DNA of 6,376 nucleotides, taken from Anaerolineae bacterium. Lineage in GTDB: Bacteria > Chloroflexota > Anaerolineae > 4572-78 > NAK82. Made by a program: the position numbers and the translations under genes. Of this stretch, positions 1 through 6,260 are shown in pieces; within the stretch, counting starts at the first letter, position 1; every line of letters begins with the position of its first letter. The notes beneath the pieces were generated by a model, which made no database searches, was not told the origin of the DNA, and worked only from the letters and a program-made list of their open reading frames with translations. Where the stretch lies: positions 1 to 6,376 of the forward strand of contig JAUVRU010000130.1 in NCBI GenBank assembly GCA_030597485.1. Reading direction: 5' to 3'.

Positions 1-109
1 ACAGTGCGAAGCCTCCCCGTGGGATGCTGTCCGCCGGCGGCATGGACTGAACCCTTACTCTATCAGGCAACGGATTATTGACAGAGGCCTCCAGGGAGGA
101 GCGCAAACG
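1..109. other. Upstream flank, possibly the 3' end of a preceding gene
   Basis: No complete gene fits here. On the plus strand the frame ending at the TGA at 48-50 is open from the window edge and would read ...KPPRGMLSAGGMD. It could be the tail of an upstream gene, but at about 15 codons this cannot be told from chance. A TTGACA at 78-83 lies too close to the mutase start to act as its -35 box. I see no clear terminator or promoter. Confidence 0.3.
94..100 (+). promoter_or_regulatory. Ribosome binding site of the phosphohexomutase gene
   Basis: GGGAGGA lies nine bases before the ATG at 110. It is a strong Shine-Dalgarno match at ideal spacing and fixes the start of the mutase. An overlapping 73-codon frame beginning at 78 lacks such a site. 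Confidence 0.85.
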
Positions 110-1453
110 ATGCAGGTCAACCCGTCCATTTTCAAAGCCTACGATATTCGCGGCATCTACCCGGAAGAGTTGGACGAGGACGTGGGCTATGCCATCTGGC
201 GCGCTTTCGTTTCCTTTCTTGAGGTGGATAGGGTCATCGTTGGGCGTGACATGCGTCTGTCAGGGCCACAGATGTTTGCAGCGGTGGCCAACGGTCTGAC
301 CGATCAGGGTGCCGACGTGATCGACATCGGTATGGTCAGCACCGATCAGTACTACTATGCCTGTGCCACACTGGGCGAAGCGGGGATAATGGTTACCGCC
401 TCGCACAATCCGGCCCAATACAATGGCTTCAAGATGGTACGCCAGATGCCCTATCTTCTGAGCGGCGACGAGGGAATCCAGGATGTGCGACGGCTGGTGG
501 AGAGCGAAGACTTCCGCACCCCTCATCGCAAGGGGACCATCACGCAACAGGATTTGGGTGATGGTTTTGTCGAGAAGGTGTTAAGTCTGATTGACGTCTC
601 ATCGCTGCGACCCATGAAGGTCATTGCCGACACCGGCAACGGGATGGTAGGGCCCATTCTGGAGCGCGTCTACCAGAGTCTGCCGGTGGAATTGGTGGGT
701 ATGTACTTCGACCCGGATGGCAGCCTACCCAACCACGGCTTGGACCCTTTGCAGCCAGAGAATCGGGCTGAACTGGAACAGCGGGTGCTGGCGGAAAACG
801 CCGACATCGGTTTCGCTTTCGATGGTGACGGAGACCGGTTTTTTACCATCGATGATCGGGGCCACTTTGTCCCCGGCGACTTCCTGACCGCTCTCATGGC
901 CGAGTACTTCCTGCAAGATCATCCTGGCGCCAAGATTATATACGACGTGCGGGCCTCGTGGGCCGTGCCCGACCTCATCACCAGTGCTGGCGGCATCCCC
1001 CTGATGGAACGGGTCGGTCATGCCTTCATCAAGGAGCGGATGGCAAAGGAGGGGGCGGTTTTCGCCGGGGAAGTGACCGGTCACTATTACTTCCGGGATT
1101 TCTTCTATGCCGACTCGGGCATTGTGCCCTCGCTGGTGATCCTGGAGATGCTCTCCCGAAAGAAATCCCGGCTGTCCGACCTGTTGCTGGCTCTGGAGGC
1201 GAAGTACTTCATCTCTGGTGAGATCAACACGCGCATCAGCGCTGATCCCAAGGCCAGGTTGCAGGAATTGGCCGAGGTGTTCAAGGACGGCGAAGTCCAC
1301 TGGCTGGACGGCATCTCAGTCAGCTACGATGACTGGCACTTCAACGTTCGCCCGTCCAACACCGAGCCTTTGCTGCGCCTGAACCTGGAGGCCAAGTCCG
1401 CACACCTGATGCGAGAAAGGCGCGACGAAGTACTGCGGATCATTCGATCCTGA
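110..1453 (+). CDS. Phosphomannomutase/phosphoglucomutase (alpha-D-phosphohexomutase family)
   Basis: Cytoplasmic enzyme interconverting hexose 6-phosphate and hexose 1-phosphate (mannose and/or glucose), supplying precursors for nucleotide sugars, glycans and exopolysaccharide. The 447 residues match the usual length of about 450, and the four-domain signature is complete. FKAYDIRG is at 8-15 and VGRDMR at 44-49. The phosphoserine loop TASHNP has Ser98 as catalytic residue. The metal loop FDGDGDR (237-243) supplies the three Asp ligands of Mg2+. The sugar-specificity loop GEVTGHYYF is at 320-328, close to the GEMSGH form of PMM/PGM enzymes. The C-terminal phosphate-binding loop RPSNTEP is at 414-420. 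These loops argue against phosphoglucosamine mutase (GlmM) and favour the ManB/AlgC group; substrate preference between mannose and glucose cannot be read from sequence. Start chosen from the strong RBS. It ends in TGA, 63 bp from the stop of a convergent gene. No damage seen. Confidence 0.95.
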   Translation: MQVNPSIFKAYDIRGIYPEELDEDVGYAIWRAFVSFLEVDRVIVGRDMRLSGPQMFAAVANGLTDQGADVIDIGMVSTDQYYYACATLGEAGIMVTASHNPAQYNGFKMVRQMPYLLSGDEGIQDVRRLVESEDFRTPHRKGTITQQDLGDGFVEKVLSLIDVSSLRPMKVIADTGNGMVGPILERVYQSLPVELVGMYFDPDGSLPNHGLDPLQPENRAELEQRVLAENADIGFAFDGDGDRFFTIDDRGHFVPGDFLTALMAEYFLQDHPGAKIIYDVRASWAVPDLITSAGGIPLMERVGHAFIKERMAKEGAVFAGEVTGHYYFRDFFYADSGIVPSLVILEMLSRKKSRLSDLLLALEAKYFISGEINTRISADPKARLQELAEVFKDGEVHWLDGISVSYDDWHFNVRPSNTEPLLRLNLEAKSAHLMRERRDEVLRIIRS

Positions 1454-1463
1454 GGGCTGTTTC

Positions 1464-1480
1464 CGGCGAGAGATTCGCCG
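1464..1480. terminator. Small hairpin in the convergent junction, possible weak terminator
   Basis: CGGCGA (1464-1469) and TCGCCG (1475-1480) form a 6-bp GC-rich stem with a 5-base loop, starting 11 bases after the mutase stop and lying between two convergent genes. There is no T-run on either side, so it is not a canonical intrinsic terminator. Role is inferred from position only. Confidence 0.35.
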
Positions 1481-1482
1481 AC

Positions 1483-1520
1483 GCAGGCTCGCTGACTCGC
1501 TGATTCGCTCACTCGCTTAC
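1483..1520. repeat. Imperfect 8-bp tandem repeat
   Basis: The stretch reads as consecutive octamers GCAGGCTC, GCTGACTC, GCTGATTC, GCTCACTC and a partial GCTTAC, i.e. about four and a half units differing by one or two bases. It fills the rest of the convergent intergenic gap and runs up to the TAA stop (1517-1519) of the minus-strand gene. It probably arose by slippage; no function can be assigned. Confidence 0.6.
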
Positions 1521-2329
1521 GGCGCAAACCACAGAATGGCGAGTAACCCCACCAGGGTCACAGTGGCGAACTCGATCAGCGCCCGGCGCGTCAGCCGACC
1601 CAACAGGTGCTGTTGGGCCATGCCGACAGACAGATAGAATATGAGCAGCAGCCAGAATGCGGCGGTCAGGGGGGGTATCCGCCAGTAATTGAGGGCCCAC
1701 GTGCTCTGACCCATCACCAGGGCTGTCACTGCGGCGAATAGCCACGTTCTCCCGGCTCGATCCGGTCCAGCTCGTAGCAACGGCAGTGCCAGCAACCCGC
1801 TGACCAGCAACACGCCGGTCGCCGACAGCAGGCCGCGAGCGCGCGTCTGGTAGATGACGACGAAGAACCCGAAGGCTACGCCATAGCCCACCAGATTGAG
1901 CCAGAAGTGAGATAAACCGTACCAGCGGTCGCGCGGGTCAATCGTGTGGTATTCGCCCAGAATCGTGAACCACAGCAGTGTGCCGGTTGTGGCGATCGCG
2001 ACCACCCACCAGAGCAAGCTAAACGCAAAGATGGGTATGAGCAACACCACCAGGATGATCAGCAGCGTCGGCAGCAGCCAGAATGCCAGCGAGTAACCCG
2101 AGACCCAACGCGGCAGGCATGAGTGTGCGTGGATAATGGTGCTGGTGCCCGTGGCCACCAGCCCGCCCAGCAACAGGGCCATTAACCAGCGCTCTGACAC
2201 CACCAACGTGAGCGGTGAACCCAGCAGCATCAGTTCGATGGCCCGGTTTGGGAGTTGGATCAGGAAGTAGACGACCAGACCCAGTAAGGTGAAGCTCACC
2301 ACCAGGCTGATCCGTTCATAAATGAGCAT
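1517..2329 (-). CDS. Multi-spanning integral membrane protein of unknown function
   Basis: From the ATG at 2329 the product is 270 residues and almost wholly hydrophobic. I count about nine membrane segments, near residues 7-25, 40-60, 80-100, 103-123, 141-160, 167-186, 195-213, 219-238 and 250-268. Polar marks include IIHAHSC (65-71) and GEYHTIDPRDRWYGLSHFW (125-143), where His, Glu, Asp and Trp cluster between segments 4 and 5. I recognise no enzyme or transporter signature. It resembles uncharacterised Chloroflexota membrane proteins (possibly the DUF5656 type, from memory). The frame stays open to an ATG at 2500, but those extra 57 residues are polar and low-complexity and would cover the whole divergent promoter region. 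The ATG at 2329 puts the first membrane segment at the N-terminus and has AGGA 11 bases upstream, so I prefer it. Convergent with the mutase, divergent from the prepilin peptidase gene. Confidence 0.75.
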   Translation of the reverse strand: MLIYERISLVVSFTLLGLVVYFLIQLPNRAIELMLLGSPLTLVVSERWLMALLLGGLVATGTSTIIHAHSCLPRWVSGYSLAFWLLPTLLIILVVLLIPIFAFSLLWWVVAIATTGTLLWFTILGEYHTIDPRDRWYGLSHFWLNLVGYGVAFGFFVVIYQTRARGLLSATGVLLVSGLLALPLLRAGPDRAGRTWLFAAVTALVMGQSTWALNYWRIPPLTAAFWLLLIFYLSVGMAQQHLLGRLTRRALIEFATVTLVGLLAILWFAP

Positions 2330-2498
2330 TTGGCCAAGTATCCTGGTTGCTACCCAACACAGCTGAAGGCTCCGAGGCCTGGGAACAGACGTGCCGCTGA
2401 GTTCGCTCGGAGATTCCGTCGGTGAGATGTTGAAAGATGAACCACACGGAATTGTATATGCCCCGCCATTCGATGTCAAAATCTGGTCTGGCCCATCC
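2330..2498. promoter_or_regulatory. Divergent intergenic region
   Basis: This 169-bp gap separates the minus-strand membrane protein from the plus-strand prepilin peptidase and should carry promoters for both. Open frames from both sides run across it, but neither added N-terminus looks like protein of its family. A plausible plus-strand promoter is listed separately; I found no convincing minus-strand promoter. Confidence 0.5.
2430..2460 (+). promoter_or_regulatory. Candidate sigma-70 promoter of the prepilin peptidase gene
   Basis: TTGAAA (2430-2435, five of six to the -35 consensus) is followed by the AT-rich GTATATG around 2454-2460. Taking TATATG as the -10 gives a 19-bp spacer; GTATAT gives 18. 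Transcription would begin near 2467, leaving a leader of about 30 bases before the ATG at 2499, which supports that start over upstream ATGs. Spacing is not ideal, so this is tentative. Confidence 0.35.
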
Positions 2499-3311
2499 AT
2501 GAGCGTCCAGGTGCTGTGTTATGCGCTCGTCGGCTGGTTGGCCGGCGTGTTTATCAACCACGCGGCCGATGCACTGCCCCAACGTTCTGACCTGGGGGCT
2601 GCTCCCACCTGCCCCCGGTGTGGTGTGCTGCGCCCATCGGCCGCCTGGAGCGCAGTGATTGGCCATCTCACTGGCCGGCGCATCTGTCTTGGGTGTGGCG
2701 CGCCGCTTCCCATCCGGTCAGTGGTGGTCGAGTTGCTCATGCCGTTGGTGTTTGTGGGCTTGCTATGGCGCTATGGTCTATCAATCCATCTGGGTCTTCT
2801 GTCCCTGTACAGCGTCGTTCTCATCCTGGTCACCATCACCGATCTGGAGCACCACCTGATTCAGCACGTGGTGATGGTGCCGGCCATCGTGATAGCCATA
2901 GGCGGTGCCTTCTTCAACCAGGACCTGACACCACGGCGCGCGCTGTTGGGGGGTGCGGTCGGCCTGGTCTGTCTCTACGCGATGTTCCTGCTGGCTCAGC
3001 CGGTGAGCATGCTGATGGGGCGACTGGCACGACGCCAGGTCACTGAAGTGCCCTTCGGTTTTGGCGACGTCACCTTGGGGGTTTTCATTGGCCTGATCAC
3101 CGGTTTGCCGGGCGTCTTCTTTGCTCTGCTCATTGCCCTGCTGTCGGCCGGGTTGGCCGCGGCCCTGATCCTGGTGGTGCGAGCGGTAATACAGCACCGC
3201 TACACACCGTTCAGCGCCATCCCCTACGGTCCCTTCCTGGCGCTGGGCGGTTTCATCATGATGGTGTACGGACCGGAGATCATCCAGTGGTACATTGCGG
3301 GAGGGTTTTGA
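2499..3311 (+). CDS. Prepilin peptidase (type IV leader peptidase, A24 family)
   Basis: Integral-membrane aspartyl protease that cleaves the leader from type IV pilins or related pseudopilins; family members often also N-methylate the new N-terminus. The product is 270 residues. An N-terminal membrane segment ends in GVFINHAADALPQR, equivalent to the family's GSFLNVVIxRLP. A cytoplasmic loop with two CxxC pairs (Cys38/41 and Cys63/66) is the zinc-type loop of the bifunctional enzymes. Asp115 in TDLEHHLI and Asp190 in GFGDVTLG (187-194) are the two catalytic aspartates, and a C-terminal IPYGPFLALGG (241-251) follows. Asp-Val-Thr replaces the usual Asp-Val-Lys after the GxGD motif, probably a tolerated variant. 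Upstream in-frame ATGs at 2391 and 2427 would add non-family polar sequence; 2499 gives a normal N-terminus, though without a clear Shine-Dalgarno. No pilin or secretion ATPase genes are adjacent, so its substrate is unknown. Confidence 0.93.
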   Translation: MSVQVLCYALVGWLAGVFINHAADALPQRSDLGAAPTCPRCGVLRPSAAWSAVIGHLTGRRICLGCGAPLPIRSVVVELLMPLVFVGLLWRYGLSIHLGLLSLYSVVLILVTITDLEHHLIQHVVMVPAIVIAIGGAFFNQDLTPRRALLGGAVGLVCLYAMFLLAQPVSMLMGRLARRQVTEVPFGFGDVTLGVFIGLITGLPGVFFALLIALLSAGLAAALILVVRAVIQHRYTPFSAIPYGPFLALGGFIMMVYGPEIIQWYIAGGF

Positions 3312-3455
3312 TGAATGGGGCGCGTCTCGATTGTGGGCGCGTTCCGTAGGCAGTGCGGTCTGTCTCTGGGGGCCTTTATCTCCTCGTCGTTCACGGAACT
3401 GGCTGAGGTTCTCTCGCTTTCAGCTGGGACGTGTGTCTAGAGCGGCAGGGGTATG

Positions 3456-3525
3456 GTAGGGCTCAGGCAATCGAAACATAATCCCGAATGATGTAGGAAT
3501 CTCCTCCCGATTGCCTGACCCTTAC
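3456..3525. repeat. Long imperfect inverted repeat (MITE-like element or RNA stem)
   Basis: Arms GTAGGGCTCAGGCAATCG (3456-3473) and CGATTGCCTGACCCTTAC (3508-3525) are complementary over 18 positions apart from one C/C mismatch and one G/T wobble; the inner 11 bp are perfect. The 34-bp centre is AT-richer than its surroundings and holds a small AGGA/TCCT dyad (3495-3505). Flanking ATGG at 3453-3456 and 3527-3530 could be a 4-bp target duplication if the ends are set at 3457 and 3526, but four bases are weak evidence. It may be a small non-autonomous transposable element, a structured RNA, or an operator-like dyad. No T-run follows, so it is not a standard terminator. Confidence 0.65.
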
Positions 3526-3614
3526 GATGGTTTCAATTGAGACGAAAACCCGCCCCGGCTAGCCCTGCCCATTTCACTCATCAACTTGGAATGCACCCCC
3601 GCGGCGGCAGAAAA

Positions 3615-3643
3615 TTGACATATCCGACCAGTCGTGTTAGGAT
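3615..3643 (+). promoter_or_regulatory. Sigma-70 promoter of infA
   Basis: A perfect TTGACA (3615-3620), a 17-bp spacer and TAGGAT (3638-3643, four of six, keeping the conserved TA and final T). Initiation is expected near 3650, giving a leader of about 50 bases. It is the best promoter match I found in the window. Confidence 0.8.
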
Positions 3644-3684
3644 AAAGGCGCCAAGGCAAGGATCGGTGTCCGGTCAGCCTGTTT

Positions 3685-3698
3685 GGAGGAGAGGGGAG
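3685..3698 (+). promoter_or_regulatory. Ribosome binding site of infA
   Basis: A purine run contains GGAGGAG (3685-3691), ten bases before the ATG at 3702, and then GGGGAG closer in. It is a strong Shine-Dalgarno that fixes the IF-1 start and fits a highly translated factor. Confidence 0.85.
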
Positions 3699-3701
3699 TG
3701 T

Positions 3702-3953
3702 ATGGCAGACAGCAAAGAAAAACTGGTTGTTGAGGGGACAGTAATTGAAAGCCTTCCCAACACCACATTTCGCATACGGCTTGACAACGACCACGAGGTA
3801 TTGGCTTACCTCTCGGGCAAAATGCGCAAGTACTACATCCGAGTCTTGCTCGGCGATCGCGTGCGGGTGGAACTGTCTCCCTACGATCTGGAACGGGGAC
3901 GGATCGTCTACCGTTTCAAGAAGGCCCCTGCTGGCCAGCCGGTTAGGGCTTGA
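3702..3953 (+). CDS. infA: Translation initiation factor IF-1
   Basis: IF-1 binds the A site of the 30S subunit during initiation and works with IF-2 and IF-3 to place initiator tRNA. The 83 residues form the single S1-like OB-fold domain. Family hallmarks are [15 protein letters not shown] (11-25), [16 protein letters not shown] (37-52) and [18 protein letters not shown] (56-73). Nearly all residues typical of bacterial IF-1 are present, with Tyr at 44 where Asn is usual (KMRKNYIR). The usual length is about 72; the excess is a C-terminal tail, [10 protein letters not shown], after the conserved RFK end. In most bacteria infA lies in the ribosomal-protein cluster near secY/map and rpmJ. Here it stands alone between a prepilin peptidase and a PBP, with its own promoter, strong RBS and terminator, so it may be a relocated sole copy or a second paralogue. 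Confidence 0.96.
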   Translation: MADSKEKLVVEGTVIESLPNTTFRIRLDNDHEVLAYLSGKMRKYYIRVLLGDRVRVELSPYDLERGRIVYRFKKAPAGQPVRA

Positions 3954-3980
3954 GGCGCCGATCCACAAGGATTCACCGTT

Positions 3981-3998
3981 CGTAACGCTGTCGTTGCG
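3981..3998 (+). other. Hairpin in the infA 3' region
   Basis: CGTAACG (3981-3987) and CGTTGCG (3992-3998) pair over 7 bp with one U-G wobble and a 4-base loop. It lies between the infA stop and the intrinsic terminator and has no T-run of its own. It may protect the mRNA 3' end or be incidental. Confidence 0.4.
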
Positions 3999-4014
3999 TG
4001 TCTCATCTACCTTG

Positions 4015-4037
4015 AAGGACGCATGCGTCCTTTTTTT
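4015..4037 (+). terminator. Rho-independent terminator of infA
   Basis: A perfect 18-bp palindrome AAGGACGCATGCGTCCTT (4015-4032) folds as a 7-bp stem with a CATG loop, and seven consecutive T residues (4031-4037) overlap its 3' arm. This is the standard intrinsic terminator architecture, about 60 bases after the infA stop. It overlaps an ATG (4023) that opens the PBP frame, which argues against that ATG as a start. Confidence 0.85.
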
Positions 4038-4061
4038 GTTCCACTTGGTAGGTCGAGGTTC

Positions 4062-6260
4062 ATGAGTAGGCATCCTACCAAACCCCAGCCTCCGTTGCTG
4101 GACAGGCCAGGATCAGTCCCGCCAGAGGTGGACCGCGTTCCCACCCGGCCGCAGCCCGCCCAACCTGATGGGCGTGAAGTGCCCAACCAGGTGAGTGGCC
4201 TGCCCGATCGGTCGAACCGGGACACCCGACCTGTCGTACCCCACAAGCCAGCCCCTCGCGTCAGGTCGCCAGCAACCAGGCCGCCTGGCGGCCGGCCACC
4301 CTCTCGAAGAAGGCGGGCGCCTCAATCTCCTCGCTCGCGGGCAGCCGGTCGATGGGGCAATCTGGGCCGGTGGCTGTGGCACGGACTGGTCTTTTCTCTG
4401 CTTGCCATCGTGCTGCTATCGTTGCTGGCCACCATCGTCAGCGTCGTTGGGTATTCGTACATCGCCTCCCAGCTCCCTTCGCCTGAGGAATTGCAGAGAC
4501 GCAGCTTCACGTTTGCCAGCAGCCAGATCTACGATCGCAACGGACGACTGATGTGGGAGCTGATGGACCCCACAGCGGGACGGCGCACCTGGGTACCCCT
4601 GAGCCGGGTTGCGCCCTACGTCCAACAGGCTACTATCGCCACCGAAGATCGCTACTTCTACGCCAACGTAGGGGTAGACCCCATTGCCATCGCCCGGGCT
4701 GTATATTACAACGTCACCGCAGGTAAGATCGTGGCTGGCGGCAGTACCATCACCCAGCAGTTGGCCCGCAACGTCTTGCTCAGTCCCGAAGAACGCGCCC
4801 AGGAGACACTCGCCCGCAAGATACGGGAAGCGGTGCTGGCAGTGGAGCTCTTCCGCCGGTACCCCAAGGACAAAATCCTGGAGATTTACCTCAACCAGAT
4901 CTACTACGGGAACCTGGCGTATGGCATCGAAGCGGCCAGTCAGACGTACTTCGGCCGGCCAGCGGCTGAGCTGACGCTGGCCGAGGCGACCCTGTTGGCT
5001 GGACTGCCTCAATCCCCGGCTGTGTACGACCCCCTTAGCAACCCAGAAGTGGCCAGAACCCGCCAGCGAGTGGTGTTGAACCTGATGGTCGAGGCCGGCT
5101 ACATCACACCTGCCCAGTCCGTGGCCGCCTATCAGGAGGGGCTGCAATACTCGCCGCTGCCGGCTCAATTCGAAGCGCCCCACTTCATCACCTATGTTCG
5201 TCAACTGATCGAGGCCAGGTACGGCCCCGATCTGCTTTACCATGAGCCAGGCATCCGGGTGCAGACCACTCTCGACCCTCGCATCCAGGCCATCGCCGAG
5301 GAGGAGGTGGTCCACCAAGTGGACGCCCTGCAGGGAAAGGATGCGACCAACGGTGCTGTGGTGGTGTTGAACGCGAAAACCGGGGAGATCCTGGCCATGG
5401 TGGGCAGCAAGGACTTTAACGACGAGACCATTGCTGGACAGGTCAACGTTGCCCTGCGCCCCCGTCAGCCCGGCTCGGCCATCAAGCCGCTTACCTACCT
5501 GGCTGCCTTCGAGCACGGCTGGACGCCGTCCACCCTGACAATGGATGTGCCGGTGGAATACCCGGATGGCGCGGGTGGTTCCTACCGACCTACCAACTAC
5601 GACGGCGAGTTCCGTGGCCCGGTGCTGGTGCGTGGTGCATTGGCCAACTCGCTGAACATCCCGGTCCTGAAAGCCCTGGAGTTCGTAGGCATTCCGGCTC
5701 TCAAGGAAATGGCACAACGACTGGGCATTACCACCCTCACCCGTGACGATTATGGCCTGCCGCTGACGCTGGGGGCGGGCGAAGTGACGCTGTTGGAGCT
5801 GACCGGCGCCTATCAGGCGATGGCCAACGGCGGGCGGCGGGTGGCCCCCGTGGCTATCCTGAGGGTGACTGACGGTTTGAACCGGGTCATCGAGGAGTAT
5901 CGTCCGCCGGAGGGGAGCTACGTGTTGCGTGCCGAACACGCCTACCTGGTTACCCATATCCTGGCCGATAACCAGGCACGCACGCCGCTCTTTGGTCCCC
6001 GTAGCCCGCTCAGACTATCCCGTCCGGCTGCGGTGAAAACAGGCACCACCGATAACTATCGCGACAGCTGGGCTGTCGGCTACACACCTGATATTGTGGT
6101 GGGGGTGTGGGTAGGAAACTCCGACAATCGGGTGATGCACGGTGTCACCGGGGTGAACGGAGCCGGCCCTATCTGGCACCACGTCCTGGAACGCAGCCTG
6201 GAAGGCGTGCCGGTCCGCGATTCCATACGCCCCCCCGCGGTAATCGAGATGGAGATCTGA
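4062..6260 (+). CDS. Class A penicillin-binding protein (PBP1A-like glycosyltransferase/transpeptidase), possibly cut short by TGA
   Basis: Bifunctional peptidoglycan synthase that polymerises lipid II and cross-links stem peptides on the outer face of the membrane. From ATG 4062 it has 732 residues. Residues 1-104 are a cytoplasmic tail rich in Pro and Arg, and about 105-130 form the membrane anchor. The GT51 domain has catalytic Glu195 in TEDRYFY, GGSTITQQLARN (226-237) and RKIREAVLAVEL (252-263) with the second Glu at 256. The transpeptidase domain has nucleophile Ser472 in SAIK (472-475), SLN (530-532) and KTGT (659-662). All catalytic residues are present. An ATG at 4023 is in frame but lies inside the infA terminator, so 4062 is preferred; its RBS (GAGG at 4055-4058) is close and weak, and no clear promoter was found. 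The frame ends at TGA 6258-6260 after VIEMEI, but coding-like sequence continues in the same frame (next entry), so the true product may run past the window. Confidence 0.93.
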   Translation: MSRHPTKPQPPLLDRPGSVPPEVDRVPTRPQPAQPDGREVPNQVSGLPDRSNRDTRPVVPHKPAPRVRSPATRPPGGRPPSRRRRAPQSPRSRAAGRWGNLGRWLWHGLVFSLLAIVLLSLLATIVSVVGYSYIASQLPSPEELQRRSFTFASSQIYDRNGRLMWELMDPTAGRRTWVPLSRVAPYVQQATIATEDRYFYANVGVDPIAIARAVYYNVTAGKIVAGGSTITQQLARNVLLSPEERAQETLARKIREAVLAVELFRRYPKDKILEIYLNQIYYGNLAYGIEAASQTYFGRPAAELTLAEATLLAGLPQSPAVYDPLSNPEVARTRQRVVLNLMVEAGYITPAQSVAAYQEGLQYSPLPAQFEAPHFITYVRQLIEARYGPDLLYHEPGIRVQTTLDPRIQAIAEEEVVHQVDALQGKDATNGAVVVLNAKTGEILAMVGSKDFNDETIAGQVNVALRPRQPGSAIKPLTYLAAFEHGWTPSTLTMDVPVEYPDGAGGSYRPTNYDGEFRGPVLVRGALANSLNIPVLKALEFVGIPALKEMAQRLGITTLTRDDYGLPLTLGAGEVTLLELTGAYQAMANGGRRVAPVAILRVTDGLNRVIEEYRPPEGSYVLRAEHAYLVTHILADNQARTPLFGPRSPLRLSRPAAVKTGTTDNYRDSWAVGYTPDIVVGVWVGNSDNRVMHGVTGVNGAGPIWHHVLERSLEGVPVRDSIRPPAVIEMEI

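Larger units (their letters stand above)
3312..3701. other. 390-bp non-coding region upstream of infA
   Basis: No convincing gene lies here. It contains the long inverted repeat at 3456-3525, the infA promoter at 3615-3643, and the infA leader and ribosome binding site. A pair of 8-bp direct repeats (GGGCGCGT at 3318-3325 and 3335-3342) lies just after the prepilin peptidase stop and may be chance. No terminator with a T-run follows the peptidase gene. The infA frame stays open upstream to an ATG at 3537, but that extension spans the promoter and is not part of IF-1. Confidence 0.6.

Noticed and set aside
78..83. Perfect TTGACA upstream of the mutase
   Set aside because: A -10 box at 17 bp would fall at about 101-106, where the sequence GCGCAA does not match and the ribosome binding site abuts; transcription would begin at or after the start codon.
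725..1300. 191-codon minus-strand open frame within the mutase gene
   Set aside because: Antisense to conserved mutase motifs, with no recognisable family and no good start signal; a shadow frame.
3318..3342. Two direct copies of GGGCGCGT after the prepilin peptidase stop
   Set aside because: Only eight GC-rich bases each, with no T-run and no further copies; likely chance.
3522..4073. 183-codon minus-strand frame across infA
   Set aside because: It covers the infA promoter, gene and terminator in antisense and has no protein-family features.
4416..5957. Long 513-codon open frame on the minus strand opposite the PBP
   Set aside because: It lies wholly antisense to a PBP with every catalytic motif intact, its translation is His/Gln/Gly-rich without recognisable domains, and it arises from codon bias on the coding strand.
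6258..6260. Genome-wide reassignment of TGA to an amino acid
   Set aside because: The mutase, prepilin peptidase and IF-1 genes all end at TGA at family-appropriate lengths, so TGA works as a stop in this genome.
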